A DNA stretch of 64,000 nucleotides, taken from Streptomyces coacervatus (GTDB taxonomy: Bacteria > Actinomycetota > Actinomycetes > Streptomycetales > Streptomycetaceae). The stretch spans positions 124,001-188,000 of the forward strand of contig NZ_JARHTP010000016.1 of the NCBI RefSeq assembly GCF_029223485.1, given 5' to 3'. The notes under the pieces were generated by a model. The model saw only the letters and a program-made list of their open reading frames with translations, did not search any database and was not told the origin of the DNA. Of the stretch, positions 16,835-24,580 are shown piece after piece. The stretch's first letter is position 1; the number at the start of each line of letters is the position of its first letter. The position numbers and the translations under genes were made by a program.

Positions 16835-18012
16835 CGGGCGAGGTCCTTCCAGGCGACGTCCTTGTCGGTGCGCGGCTCGGACGGGAGGCCCAGGACGCGT
16901 TCGGCGACGATGTTCAGCAGGACCTCGCTGGTCCCGCCCTCGATGCTGTTGCCCTTGGCGCGCAGGTAGCGGTAGCCGGCGTCCCGGCCGACGAAGTCCA
17001 CCAGTTCGGGGCGGCGCATGGTCCAGTCCTCGTACAACAGGCCCTCCTCGCCGAGGAGTTCCACCTCCAGGCCGCTGATCTCCTGGTTGAGGCGGGCGAA
17101 GGCGAGCTTCATGCCGGCGCCCTCGGGGCCGGGCTGGCCGGCCACGAGCTGTTGGCGCAGGCGCTCGGCGGTCAGGCGCGACACCTCGGCGTCGACCCAC
17201 AGCTTGAGCAGCCGTTGGTGCAGGTCGTGGGTGCGCAGTTCGGGGCGTTCGCGCCAGGTCTTGGCGACCGGGGCGATCATGCCGCCCTCGCGGGGCAGCC
17301 GCATGCCGCCGATGGCGACGCGTTCGTTGTTCAGCGTGGTCTGCGCGACGCGCCAGCCGTCGCCGATCTCGCCGAGGCGGCGGGAGTCGGGGATGCGGAC
17401 ATCGGTGAGGAACACCTCGTTGAACTCGGCCTCACCGGTGATCTGGCGCAGCGGACGGACCTCTACGCCTGGGTCGGTCATGTCGCAGAGGAAGTAGGTG
17501 ATGCCGGCGTGCTTGGGCACGTCCGGGTCGGTGCGGGCGATGAGGATGGCCCAGCGGGCGTTGTGCGCGCCGGACGTCCAGACCTTCTGCCCGTTGACCA
17601 CCCACTCGTCGCCTTCGCGGACGGCCCGGGTGCCGAGCGCGGCGAGGTCGGAGCCGGCGCCGGGCTCGCTGAACAGCTGGCACCAGACCTCCTCGCCGAT
17701 CCACAGGGGCCGCAGATAGCGCTGCTTCTGCTCCTCGGTGCCGTACTTGAGGATCGTCGGGGCGGCCATGCCGAGGCCGATGCCGTTGCGGCGCGCGTCG
17801 TTGTCGGGGGCGCCGGCCGCCTCCAGCTCGGCGTCCACGACGGACTGGAGGGAGCGGGCGGCACCGAGGCCGCCGAGGCCCTGCGGGTAGTGCACCCAGG
17901 CCAGACCCGCGTCGAAGCGGGCCTTGAGGAAGTCCAGGCGGTCGGTGGTCGCGGGCGGATGCGCGGCCAGCAACTCCTGTGTGCGGCTTCGCAGTTCGGC
18001 TGCGTCGGTCAT
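16831..18012 (-). CDS. Acyl-CoA dehydrogenase (long partner)
   Basis: A 393-residue acyl-CoA dehydrogenase with the conserved WCQLFSEPGAGSDLA block (FAD/substrate site), WVVNGQKVWTSGA and the C-terminal NSIEGGTSEVLLNIVAERVLGLP. It oxidises an acyl-CoA at the alpha-beta bond, passing electrons to ETF. It is the middle gene of a three-gene operon; both junctions are ATGA overlaps, meaning tight co-expression with the quinone-oxidoreductase-like gene upstream and the shorter dehydrogenase downstream. Similar pairs serve side-chain beta-oxidation of sterols or other bulky acids, but nothing here fixes the substrate. Confidence 0.92.
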   Translation of the reverse strand: MTDAAELRSRTQELLAAHPPATTDRLDFLKARFDAGLAWVHYPQGLGGLGAARSLQSVVDAELEAAGAPDNDARRNGIGLGMAAPTILKYGTEEQKQRYLRPLWIGEEVWCQLFSEPGAGSDLAALGTRAVREGDEWVVNGQKVWTSGAHNARWAILIARTDPDVPKHAGITYFLCDMTDPGVEVRPLRQITGEAEFNEVFLTDVRIPDSRRLGEIGDGWRVAQTTLNNERVAIGGMRLPREGGMIAPVAKTWRERPELRTHDLHQRLLKLWVDAEVSRLTAERLRQQLVAGQPGPEGAGMKLAFARLNQEISGLEVELLGEEGLLYEDWTMRRPELVDFVGRDAGYRYLRAKGNSIEGGTSEVLLNIVAERVLGLPSEPRTDKDVAWKDLAR

Positions 18013-18986
18013 GCGACGGCTCCGTTCTCCAGGGACGGCAGGACGGCCACCCGGCCGGTGGTCACGCCGTCGGCGACACGCTGCACGGCGGCCGCGGCCC
18101 CGGCCAGCGGTACCCGCTCGCTGACCAGCGGCTTGATGGCGCCCCGGGCGGCCAGCTCGGTGAGCTGCTCATGGCAGTGCGCGATCAGCTTCGGGTTCTT
18201 GGTGCCGTACAGGCCCCAGTGCAGGCCGAGGATCGAGTAGTTCTTCACCAGGGCGTGGTTGAGGCCCGGGCTGGGGATGACCCCGCTCGCGAAGCCGACG
18301 ACCACGATCCGTCCCTCGAAGGCCACGACCTTGGTGGACTGGGTGTAGGCATCGCCGCCGACGGGGTCGTAGACGACGTCGGCGCCCCGGCCGCCCGTGG
18401 CCTCCTTGACGGCGGAGATGACGTCCTCGCTCTTGCGGTCGATGACGACGTCGCAGCCGGACTCCCTTGCCGCGGCCACCTTCTCTGCGCCGCCGACGAC
18501 CCCGATGACCCTCGCCCCGGCCGCCTTGCCGAGCTGCACGGCCGCGCTGCCGACCCCTCCTGCGGCAGCGTGGACGAGCAGCGTCTCGCCTGCTTCCAGG
18601 TGAGCGCGACGGTGCAGACCGAACCAGCCGGTCTGGTAGCCGATGTGCAGGGCGGCGGTCTCGGCGTCGTCCAGCGAGTCCGGCGCGGGCAGCAGGGTCG
18701 CGGCGTCCGCGACGGCGTACTCGGCGAAGCCGCCGTGGGGCAGGGCCGGGTTGGCGATGACCCGCCGCCCGTCCTCGGTCTCGCCGCAGATCTCCACGCC
18801 CGGCGTGAACGGCAGCGGCGGGCGCACCTGGTAGTGGCCCCGGCACATCAGCACATCCGGGAAGTTGATGTTCGCGGCACGCACCTTCAGCAGCACCTGG
18901 CCGTCGCCGGGCGTGGGCCGCTCCGCCTCCTCGAGCCGCATCACCTCGCTCGGCTCGCCGTTCTCGTGCACTTGCCATGCCTGCAT
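18009..18986 (-). CDS. NADPH:quinone oxidoreductase-family protein (MDR superfamily)
   Basis: A 325-residue zinc-free medium-chain dehydrogenase/reductase. The N-terminal GroES-like half has NINFPDVLMCRGHY, the Rossmann half has the AAAGGVGSAAVQLGKA nucleotide-binding motif and GADVVYDPVGGD. It reduces quinones or enoyl groups with NADPH. The ATG at 18986 has GGAGG 7 bases upstream. It is the first gene of the operon with two acyl-CoA dehydrogenases and overlaps the second gene by ATGA, which suggests a reductase in the same acyl degradation route. Confidence 0.88.
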   Translation of the reverse strand: MQAWQVHENGEPSEVMRLEEAERPTPGDGQVLLKVRAANINFPDVLMCRGHYQVRPPLPFTPGVEICGETEDGRRVIANPALPHGGFAEYAVADAATLLPAPDSLDDAETAALHIGYQTGWFGLHRRAHLEAGETLLVHAAAGGVGSAAVQLGKAAGARVIGVVGGAEKVAAARESGCDVVIDRKSEDVISAVKEATGGRGADVVYDPVGGDAYTQSTKVVAFEGRIVVVGFASGVIPSPGLNHALVKNYSILGLHWGLYGTKNPKLIAHCHEQLTELAARGAIKPLVSERVPLAGAAAAVQRVADGVTTGRVAVLPSLENGAVA

Positions 18987-19091
18987 GCGGTGCCTCCAGG
19001 GACTGCTCCGTCTGACCGGGGTCCCTCGCATACTAAGCGGTCGCTTGCCTATGAGGAAACACTTCCCGCGGAAGTGCGCCGACGCGCGGGT

Positions 19092-19589
19092 TCACCCGGG
19101 CAGTACGCCGCGGCCGTCGCGGACCTCGAACACCAGCTGGGTCTCGGTCTGCCGCACCATCGGGTGGACGGTCACGTGCTCCAGGATGAGGTCCCGGAGT
19201 TCTTCCGGGCTGGCCACGGCGACATGCAGAAGAAAGTCGTCGTCGCCGCCGACGTGCAGCACCGTCAGGGCTCCCGGCACATTGACCAGCCGGTCGTAGA
19301 GGTTGCGGACGTGTTCGCGGCTGTGGCTGCCCAGGCGGACCTTGATGATGGCGTGAATGGGATGGCCGAGTGCGCCGAGGTCGAGCCGGGCGTTGATGCT
19401 CGTGATGACACCGGACTCCCGCAGTGCGCGCACCCGGTACGCGCAGGTCGACTCGGCGACGCCCACCCGGGCCGCGAGCGCGGCGTTGGTCATCCGGCCG
19501 TCCTCCACGAGTGCGACAAGGATGGCCAGATCGGTGCCGTCGAGAGCCGCCGCGGCGGGTTGTGTTTTCTTCAGCTGCTGCCCCGCCAT
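19092..19589 (-). CDS. Lrp/AsnC family transcriptional regulator
   Basis: A 165-residue feast/famine regulator. An N-terminal winged-helix DNA-binding domain (DGTDLAILVALVEDGRMTN, then AARVGVAESTCAYRVRALRESGVI) is followed by the RAM effector domain (HAIIKVRLGSH, VGGDDDFLLHVAV). The ATG at 19589 has GAGGAGGG upstream. It is divergent from a PLP-dependent sulfur amino acid lyase gene and most likely controls it in response to an amino acid. Two palindromes in the shared 99-bp gap are candidate sites. Confidence 0.9.
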   Translation of the reverse strand: MAGQQLKKTQPAAAALDGTDLAILVALVEDGRMTNAALAARVGVAESTCAYRVRALRESGVITSINARLDLGALGHPIHAIIKVRLGSHSREHVRNLYDRLVNVPGALTVLHVGGDDDFLLHVAVASPEELRDLILEHVTVHPMVRQTETQLVFEVRDGRGVLPG

Positions 19590-19614
19590 GAGCCCTCCTC
19601 TTGCTGAATCCGCA

Positions 19615-19624
19615 CCAATATTGG
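19615..19624. promoter_or_regulatory. Palindrome CCAATATTGG, candidate Lrp site
   Basis: A perfect 10-bp AT-rich palindrome 26 bases upstream of the Lrp start, in the divergent promoter gap. Confidence 0.35.
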
Positions 19625-19639
19625 CGACCGGCCATGGCT

Positions 19640-19669
19640 TCCACAACCACTCTTGCAGGATGTTGTGGA
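19640..19669. promoter_or_regulatory. 8-bp inverted repeat, candidate Lrp site
   Basis: Perfect arms TCCACAAC (19640-19647) and GTTGTGGA (19662-19669) with a 14-base spacer, ending 20 bases before the lyase start. The centre-to-centre spacing of two helical turns suits a dimeric regulator. Confidence 0.45.
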
Positions 19670-19688
19670 TCGGCTCACCCTCTCGTGC

Positions 19689-20900
19689 ATGACTTCGTCG
19701 TATCTGCACCTCGACTCCCTTGCCGTCCACGCCGGCCGCGAGGATCTGACAGAGCTCGGCGTCCACGCGCTGCCCATCGACCTGTCGTCGACCAACCCGC
19801 TGCCGGACATCGAGGCAGGCGGGCTGTCCTACGAGGCGATGGCGAGCGGCGGGGTGCCGAACGCCGAGGGCGGGGCCGTCTACGCACGCCTCTGGAACCC
19901 GACCGTGGCGCGGTTCGAGTCGGCGCTGGCGAAGATGGAGCACGCCGAGGCCGCCGTGGCGTTCTCCTCGGGCATGGCGGCGATGACCGCGGCGGTCCTG
20001 GCGACCATGAAGGAGACCGGCCGCCGCCATGTGCTGGCCGTCCGTCCCCTCTACGGCGGCACCGATCATCTGCTGGCCTCGGGCCTCCTCGGGGCCGAGG
20101 TGAGCTACTGCTCGGCGCCGGACGTCGCCGCGACCCTCCGCCCCGACACGGCGATGATCGTTTTGGAGACGCCCGCCAATCCGACCCTCGAACTGGTCGA
20201 CATCCGTGCCGTCGTCGAGGCCGCCCAGGGCATTCCGGTTCTTGTCGACAACACGTTCGCAACGCCGGTCCTGCAGAATCCGATCGACCTCGGTGCCGCG
20301 ATGGTCCTGCACAGCGCGACCAAGTACCTGGGCGGGCACGGCGACGTCATCGCCGGTGTCATCGCCTGCGGCCAGGAGCAGGCGGCCGCGCTGCGCCGGG
20401 TCCGCGCGGTCACCGGCGGCCTGCTGCACCCGCTGGGCGCCTACCTCCTGCACCGGGGACTCGCCACACTCCCGGTCCGGATACGTGCCCAGCAGGCGAA
20501 CGCCCGGCGCATCGCGGCATGGCTGGGGACCCACCCGGGCGTGGCCCGTGTCCACTACCCCGGCATCGAGGGGGACCCGCAGGGGCTGCTCGGCCGGCAG
20601 CTGAAGGGCACCGGAGCGATGATCTCCATCGATCTCCGCGGCGGCTACGAACAGGCCGTGCACGTCACCTCGTCGGTCAGCCTGTTCACCCATGCGGTGT
20701 CCCTGGGCGGCGTCGACTCGCTGATCCAGCACCCGGCGGCACTGACGCACCGGCCCGTGGCCCCGGAGGCTCGACCCGCCGCCAGCCTGGTCAGGCTGTC
20801 CATCGGGCTCGAGGACGCCGAGGACCTGATGGCGGACCTCGACCGGGCGCTCGCCACGCACCGCCCGATTTCCATGGCGGCGGGTGTGTCGCGGGCGTAG
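19689..20900 (+). CDS. PLP-dependent trans-sulfuration enzyme (cystathionine/methionine gamma-lyase type)
   Basis: A 403-residue Cys/Met metabolism enzyme that eliminates or exchanges the gamma substituent of sulfur amino acids. The PLP-binding lysine is K212 in SATKYLGGHGD. Other family blocks are AVAFSSGMAAMTAAVL, LETPANPTLELVDI and the C-terminal HPAALTHRPV with SIGLEDAEDL. I start it at the ATG at 19689 directly before conserved sequence; an upstream in-frame ATG would overlap the putative operator. The divergent Lrp gene suggests amino-acid-responsive catabolism, so methionine gamma-lyase or cystathionine gamma-lyase are the leading options. Confidence 0.88.
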   Translation: MTSSYLHLDSLAVHAGREDLTELGVHALPIDLSSTNPLPDIEAGGLSYEAMASGGVPNAEGGAVYARLWNPTVARFESALAKMEHAEAAVAFSSGMAAMTAAVLATMKETGRRHVLAVRPLYGGTDHLLASGLLGAEVSYCSAPDVAATLRPDTAMIVLETPANPTLELVDIRAVVEAAQGIPVLVDNTFATPVLQNPIDLGAAMVLHSATKYLGGHGDVIAGVIACGQEQAAALRRVRAVTGGLLHPLGAYLLHRGLATLPVRIRAQQANARRIAAWLGTHPGVARVHYPGIEGDPQGLLGRQLKGTGAMISIDLRGGYEQAVHVTSSVSLFTHAVSLGGVDSLIQHPAALTHRPVAPEARPAASLVRLSIGLEDAEDLMADLDRALATHRPISMAAGVSRA

Positions 20901-21026
20901 CCCGCCCCGGGTCCAGGCAACCGGGCCCCTTCCCCGTCATGCGGATGAGCTGGGGGCTGCACCTCCTCGCCGCATCGAGGACCGGCCGGCCAGGCAACGC
21001 AACATCACTGTCGGGCTCCGCAGGAC

Positions 21027-21380
21027 CTACGCGCGCCTGAACCCGTGGCTCCGCTCCACTTTCGCCACATGCAGCGTGTAGCTCTGGTACCACTCGGCTT
21101 GCCCACGCTTTTGCGCCGCGCGGTGCTCGGCGTTGCACCGCCACTCCGTGAGAGCATCGGCGTCGCGGAAGTACCCGACGGTGATACCCAGCCCGCCAGG
21201 AGTCTGCGCGTGGTCCATCCCCAGGAACCCAGGGACGTCCTTCACCAGGTCTTCCATGCGTGCGTTGGTCTCGCTGTAGCCGCTCTGGTCCTGGGTTCGC
21301 ACCGTAGTGAAGACAGCCACGTAGTAGGGAGGTTCATAGGCCTCGACGGGCGCGACAGACGCTTCCGAGTGATCGCTCAT
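21027..21380 (-). CDS. Antibiotic biosynthesis monooxygenase (ABM) domain protein
   Basis: A 117-residue ferredoxin-like alpha/beta-barrel protein. The pattern YVAVFTTVRTQD, then PGFLGMDHAQTPGGLGITVGYF and ALTEWRCNAEHRAAQ, is that of ABM-superfamily proteins related to heme-degrading and quinol monooxygenases. Members act as small cofactor-free oxygenases or as stress proteins. It stands alone, convergent with the lyase gene, so context gives no pathway. The run from Val-22 to the C-terminus is a complete domain. Confidence 0.85.
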   Translation of the reverse strand: MSDHSEASVAPVEAYEPPYYVAVFTTVRTQDQSGYSETNARMEDLVKDVPGFLGMDHAQTPGGLGITVGYFRDADALTEWRCNAEHRAAQKRGQAEWYQSYTLHVAKVERSHGFRRA

Positions 21381-21785
21381 GGCGCCACCGTAAGGCGGGA
21401 TGCGCCCAACGATCCGACGTTCGCGGCGATGCGCGGGCCCGGGCGCACCGTGCTCGCGCTGCGGCTGGCGATCGGGCTCCGGATCCTACCGGAGACCGAG
21501 TTCCAGGAACTGGTCCAGCTGTTGCGCGGAACCGGTACGGCGCGGGTCACTCCGGCCGCGCAGTGGCTGCGCCACGCCGAGTGCCCGCGGCGCATGGCGG
21601 AGGTCGCGCGCCAGGTGCCGGCCGAGCCGGAGGACGCACCGGCCCAGCCTGCGCCACCGCGCCCCTGAGCACGCGCCGGGCCGTGCCGCAGACCCTGCAT
21701 CACGCGTATCCCAGCACCATGGCCTGGGAGATCAGGGGGCGGGCGCGCAGCCAGTTCTCCGTGGCCGATCCGGGGCACGCATGGC
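21381..21785. other. 405-bp stretch with at most a short gene remnant
   Basis: There is no clear gene between the ABM protein start and the dehydratase stop. An open frame on the plus strand at 21429-21668 reads as 79 residues, beginning MRGPGRTVLALRLAIGLR and continuing with LPETEFQELVQLLRG. It lacks a good ribosome-binding site and a recognisable domain, so it may be a decayed gene or chance coding in GC-rich DNA. Nothing else stands out. Confidence 0.4.
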
Positions 21786-23498
21786 TCAGTGCGACTCCCG
21801 GCCCACCTCCGAACCGCTGGAGCCGACGAGGAAGTCCAGGTCTGCGCCCGTGTCGGCTTGCAGGACGTGGTCGACGTAGAGGCGTTCCCAGCCGCGGCGG
21901 GGGTTGGCGAAGCCGGTGAGGGTGGCCTTGTTCGGGGTGCGGCGGGCGAGTTCGGCGGCGGGTACGTCGACATCGATGCGGCGGGCTTCGACGTCGAGGG
22001 AAACGACGTCACCGGTGCGCACCAGCGCGAGGGGGCCGCCTGCCGCTGCCTCCGGGGCCACGTGCAGGACGACGGTGCCGTACGCGGTGCCGCTCATCCG
22101 GCCGTCGCAGACGCGGACCATGTCGCGCACGCCCTGTTCGAGGAGCTTCTTCGGGAGCGGCATGTTCGACACCTCGGGCATGCCGGGGTAGCCCTTGGGG
22201 CCGCAACCGCGCAGGACGAGGACGGAGTCGGCGTCGACGTCGAGGTCCGGGTCGTCGATGCGGGCGTGGAAGTCCTCGATCGAGTCGAAGACCACCGCCC
22301 GGCCACGGTGCCTGAGCAGGTGCGGGGAGGCGGCCGCCGGTTTGATGAGCGCGCCGTCGGGGGCGAGATTGCCGCGCAGGACCGCGATGCCGCCCTCGGC
22401 GACGAGCGGTTCGGCGCGGGTGCGGATGACGTCGCCGTCCCAGATCGGGGCGTCGTCGAGGAAGTCGGCCAGGGGGCTGCCGGTGACGGTCAGCACGTCG
22501 GGGTCGAGCAGGTCGCGTACCTCGCGCAGGACAGCGAGCAGGCCTCCGGCGCGGTGGAAGTCCTCCATGAGGAAGCGGCCGGCCGGCTGGAGGTCGACGA
22601 GGACCGGTACCCGGGAGCCGATGCGGTCGAAATCGTCGAGGGACAGGCCGATGCCGAGGCGGCCCGCGATGGCCAGCAGATGGACGACCGCGTTGGTGGA
22701 GCCTCCGATGGCGGCCAGCGCCACGATCGCGTTGCGGAAGGAACCCTCGGTGAGGAAGGAACCCGGCCGCCGGTCGGCGCCCACCATGTCCACCGCCAGC
22801 CGGCCGGTGCGGTGCGCGGCCTCCAGAAGTCGGCTGTCGGGGGCGGGAGTTCCGGCCGTTCCCGGCACGACCGTGCCCAGGGCCTCGGCCACCAGTGCCA
22901 TGGTCGACGCGGTGCCCATCGTGTTGCAGTGACCGCGGCTGCGGATCATCGACGACTCGGAGCGGGTGAACTCCTCCTGGGAGAGGGTGCCGCCGCGGAC
23001 CTCCTCGGACAGCCGCCACACATCGGTGCCGCAGCCCAGCGGCCTGCCGCGGAAGGTTCCGGTGAGCATCGGGCCGCCGGGCACGACGACCGCGGGCAGG
23101 TCCACCGAGGCGGCGGCCATCAGCAGCGACGGGATCGTCTTGTCGCAGCCGCCCAGCAGGACGACGCCGTCGACGGGATTCGCCCGGAGCATCTCCTCCG
23201 TGGCCATCGCGGCCATATTGCGCCAGAGCATGGCGGTCGGCCGCATCTGGGTCTCGCCCAGCGACACCACGGGCAGGTCCAGCGGGATCCCGCCGGCCTC
23301 GTACACGCCGTTTCGGACGGCGGCTGCCACCTCGTTCAGATGGGCATTGCAGGGGGTCAGATCGGATGCGGTGTTGGCGACTGCGATCTGCGGACGGCCC
23401 GTGAAGGCGTCGTCCGGAGCGCCTCTTCGCATCCAGGCCCGGTGGATATAGGCGTTGCGGTCCTGGCCCTCGTACCACTGTGCACTGCGGAGCGTCAC
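21786..23498 (-). CDS. IlvD/Edd family dehydratase (sugar-acid dehydratase-like)
   Basis: A 570-residue dehydratase with an iron-sulfur cluster that removes water from a polyhydroxy acid. Conserved features are LRSAQWYEG and NAYIHRAWM at the N-terminus, PCNAHLNEVA, the Cys-containing LLGGCDKTIPSLLM, GHCNTMGTASTM and VCDGRMSGTAYGT. The opening and overall length resemble arabonate/xylonate dehydratases more than IlvD of branched-chain synthesis. The GTG at 23498 is my choice (AAGGGG upstream); an ATG at 23516 is an alternative. It is divergent from an IclR regulator and near a zinc dehydrogenase and the remnants of a fumarylacetoacetase-family gene, which supports sugar-acid catabolism. Confidence 0.85.
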   Translation of the reverse strand: MTLRSAQWYEGQDRNAYIHRAWMRRGAPDDAFTGRPQIAVANTASDLTPCNAHLNEVAAAVRNGVYEAGGIPLDLPVVSLGETQMRPTAMLWRNMAAMATEEMLRANPVDGVVLLGGCDKTIPSLLMAAASVDLPAVVVPGGPMLTGTFRGRPLGCGTDVWRLSEEVRGGTLSQEEFTRSESSMIRSRGHCNTMGTASTMALVAEALGTVVPGTAGTPAPDSRLLEAAHRTGRLAVDMVGADRRPGSFLTEGSFRNAIVALAAIGGSTNAVVHLLAIAGRLGIGLSLDDFDRIGSRVPVLVDLQPAGRFLMEDFHRAGGLLAVLREVRDLLDPDVLTVTGSPLADFLDDAPIWDGDVIRTRAEPLVAEGGIAVLRGNLAPDGALIKPAAASPHLLRHRGRAVVFDSIEDFHARIDDPDLDVDADSVLVLRGCGPKGYPGMPEVSNMPLPKKLLEQGVRDMVRVCDGRMSGTAYGTVVLHVAPEAAAGGPLALVRTGDVVSLDVEARRIDVDVPAAELARRTPNKATLTGFANPRRGWERLYVDHVLQADTGADLDFLVGSSGSEVGRESH

Positions 23499-23520
23499 CC
23501 TTGAGCCCCTTCCCATCGTC

Positions 23521-23549
23521 TTCCAATAGTCGGTACAGCGCTCTAGAGT
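23521..23549 (+). promoter_or_regulatory. Possible promoter of the IclR gene
   Basis: A TTCCAA hexamer at 23521-23526 and TAGAGT at 23544-23549 with 17 bases between. The start point would fall only a few bases before the ATG at 23560, so the transcript may be nearly leaderless. The -35 match is weak. Confidence 0.3.
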
Positions 23550-23559
23550 CCGGAACATC

Positions 23560-24384
23560 ATGAAGCGTACGCAGACGTACGGGGGACCGACAGTCCCCGG
23601 TACGGACGGCTCAACCGGCTTCGACGGCCGCCGACTTGTGGGCGCGGACCGGGTGCTCGCCGTGCTCAAGGAGCTTGCCCGGTATCCCGAGGGCGTGGGT
23701 CTGGAGGAGCTGACCCGGGTGATCGGCAGTCCCAAGCCGACCGTGCACCGGGCGCTGGGCGCCCTGCGCCGGGCGGGTCTCGCCGGCCAGGACGCCCGCG
23801 GCCACTACGCACTCGGGGACGAGTTCCTGCGCATGGCCTTCGCCCACCACGAGGCCCGGCCCGATCACGTCCGCGTCCGCCCGGTGCTGGAGGCGCTGGC
23901 GCACCGCTTCGGGGAGACCGCGCACTATGCGGTCCTCGACGGCCGTGAGGTCGTCTACCGCGCCAAGGTCGACCCGCCCAGCGGTGCCGTCCGGCTCACC
24001 TCGACGGTGGGCGGCCGCAACCCCGCACACGCCACCGGCGTCGGAAAGCTGCTGCTCGCCCACCGTCTGGAGACCTTGGCGGAGGTCGAGGCGTGGATCG
24101 GCGGCTCTCCCCTGGAGCGCCGCACTCCGCAGACCCTGTGCACCGCTGACGCCCTCCACCGCGACCTGGGGACCATTCGTGAGCGGGGCTACTCCCTCGA
24201 CGACCAGGAGAACGAGCCGGGCGTCAACTGCCTCGCCCTGCCCCTGTACGCGACCTCCCCGACGACGCCGTCCGGAGCCGTCAGCGTCAGTGCGCTCACG
24301 TACCGGACACCGCTCGGCACCCTGGTCGATACGGCCGAGGAGATCCGTGCGCTGCTCGGTCCCCTCGGCGAGCCCCACCGCTGA
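23560..24384 (+). CDS. IclR family transcriptional regulator
   Basis: A 274-residue IclR-type regulator. The winged helix-turn-helix lies at about residues 28-90 (GADRVLAVLKELARYPEGVGLEELTRVIG, broken by PKPTVHRALGALRRAGL), followed by the effector domain (GGRNPAHATGVGKLLLAH and later ALPLYATSP). It is divergent from the IlvD-like dehydratase gene, the classical arrangement for local control of a catabolic gene. It probably senses a sugar acid or its breakdown product. I keep the ATG at 23560; the first 25 residues are low-complexity and may be dispensable. Confidence 0.9.
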   Translation: MKRTQTYGGPTVPGTDGSTGFDGRRLVGADRVLAVLKELARYPEGVGLEELTRVIGSPKPTVHRALGALRRAGLAGQDARGHYALGDEFLRMAFAHHEARPDHVRVRPVLEALAHRFGETAHYAVLDGREVVYRAKVDPPSGAVRLTSTVGGRNPAHATGVGKLLLAHRLETLAEVEAWIGGSPLERRTPQTLCTADALHRDLGTIRERGYSLDDQENEPGVNCLALPLYATSPTTPSGAVSVSALTYRTPLGTLVDTAEEIRALLGPLGEPHR

Positions 24385-24440
24385 AGTCCCGCCGCCCCTA
24401 CCACCGCCAGCCCGCCGAGCCGACCCTGGAGAGCGACCTC

Positions 24441-24569
24441 GTGCACCTCTTGCGCATTGGCGCCGCCGGCGCCGAAAGGCCTTCCCGCGAAGCCGAGCCG
24501 ATCCGCCGGACAGGCCCAGGCGTCCAGCAGCCGGGCGCACAGCGCCGGCACGTGCTCGGACCCCGGTGA
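24441..24569 (+). pseudogene. Truncated fumarylacetoacetate hydrolase-family gene (N-terminal stub)
   Basis: Starting at a GTG, the frame reads VHLLRIGAAGAERPS, which matches the usual beginning of FAH-family sugar-acid hydrolases (pattern like xKLLRxGPxGxERP). It then loses family similarity and stops after 42 residues instead of about 285. The position between the IclR gene and the zinc dehydrogenase is where a 2,4-diketo-3-deoxy acid hydrolase would be expected in a fuconate/arabonate operon. I read it as a deletion remnant; similarity rests on about 14 residues, so chance is not excluded. Confidence 0.4.
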
Positions 24570-24580
24570 GCAGGCGTCTC

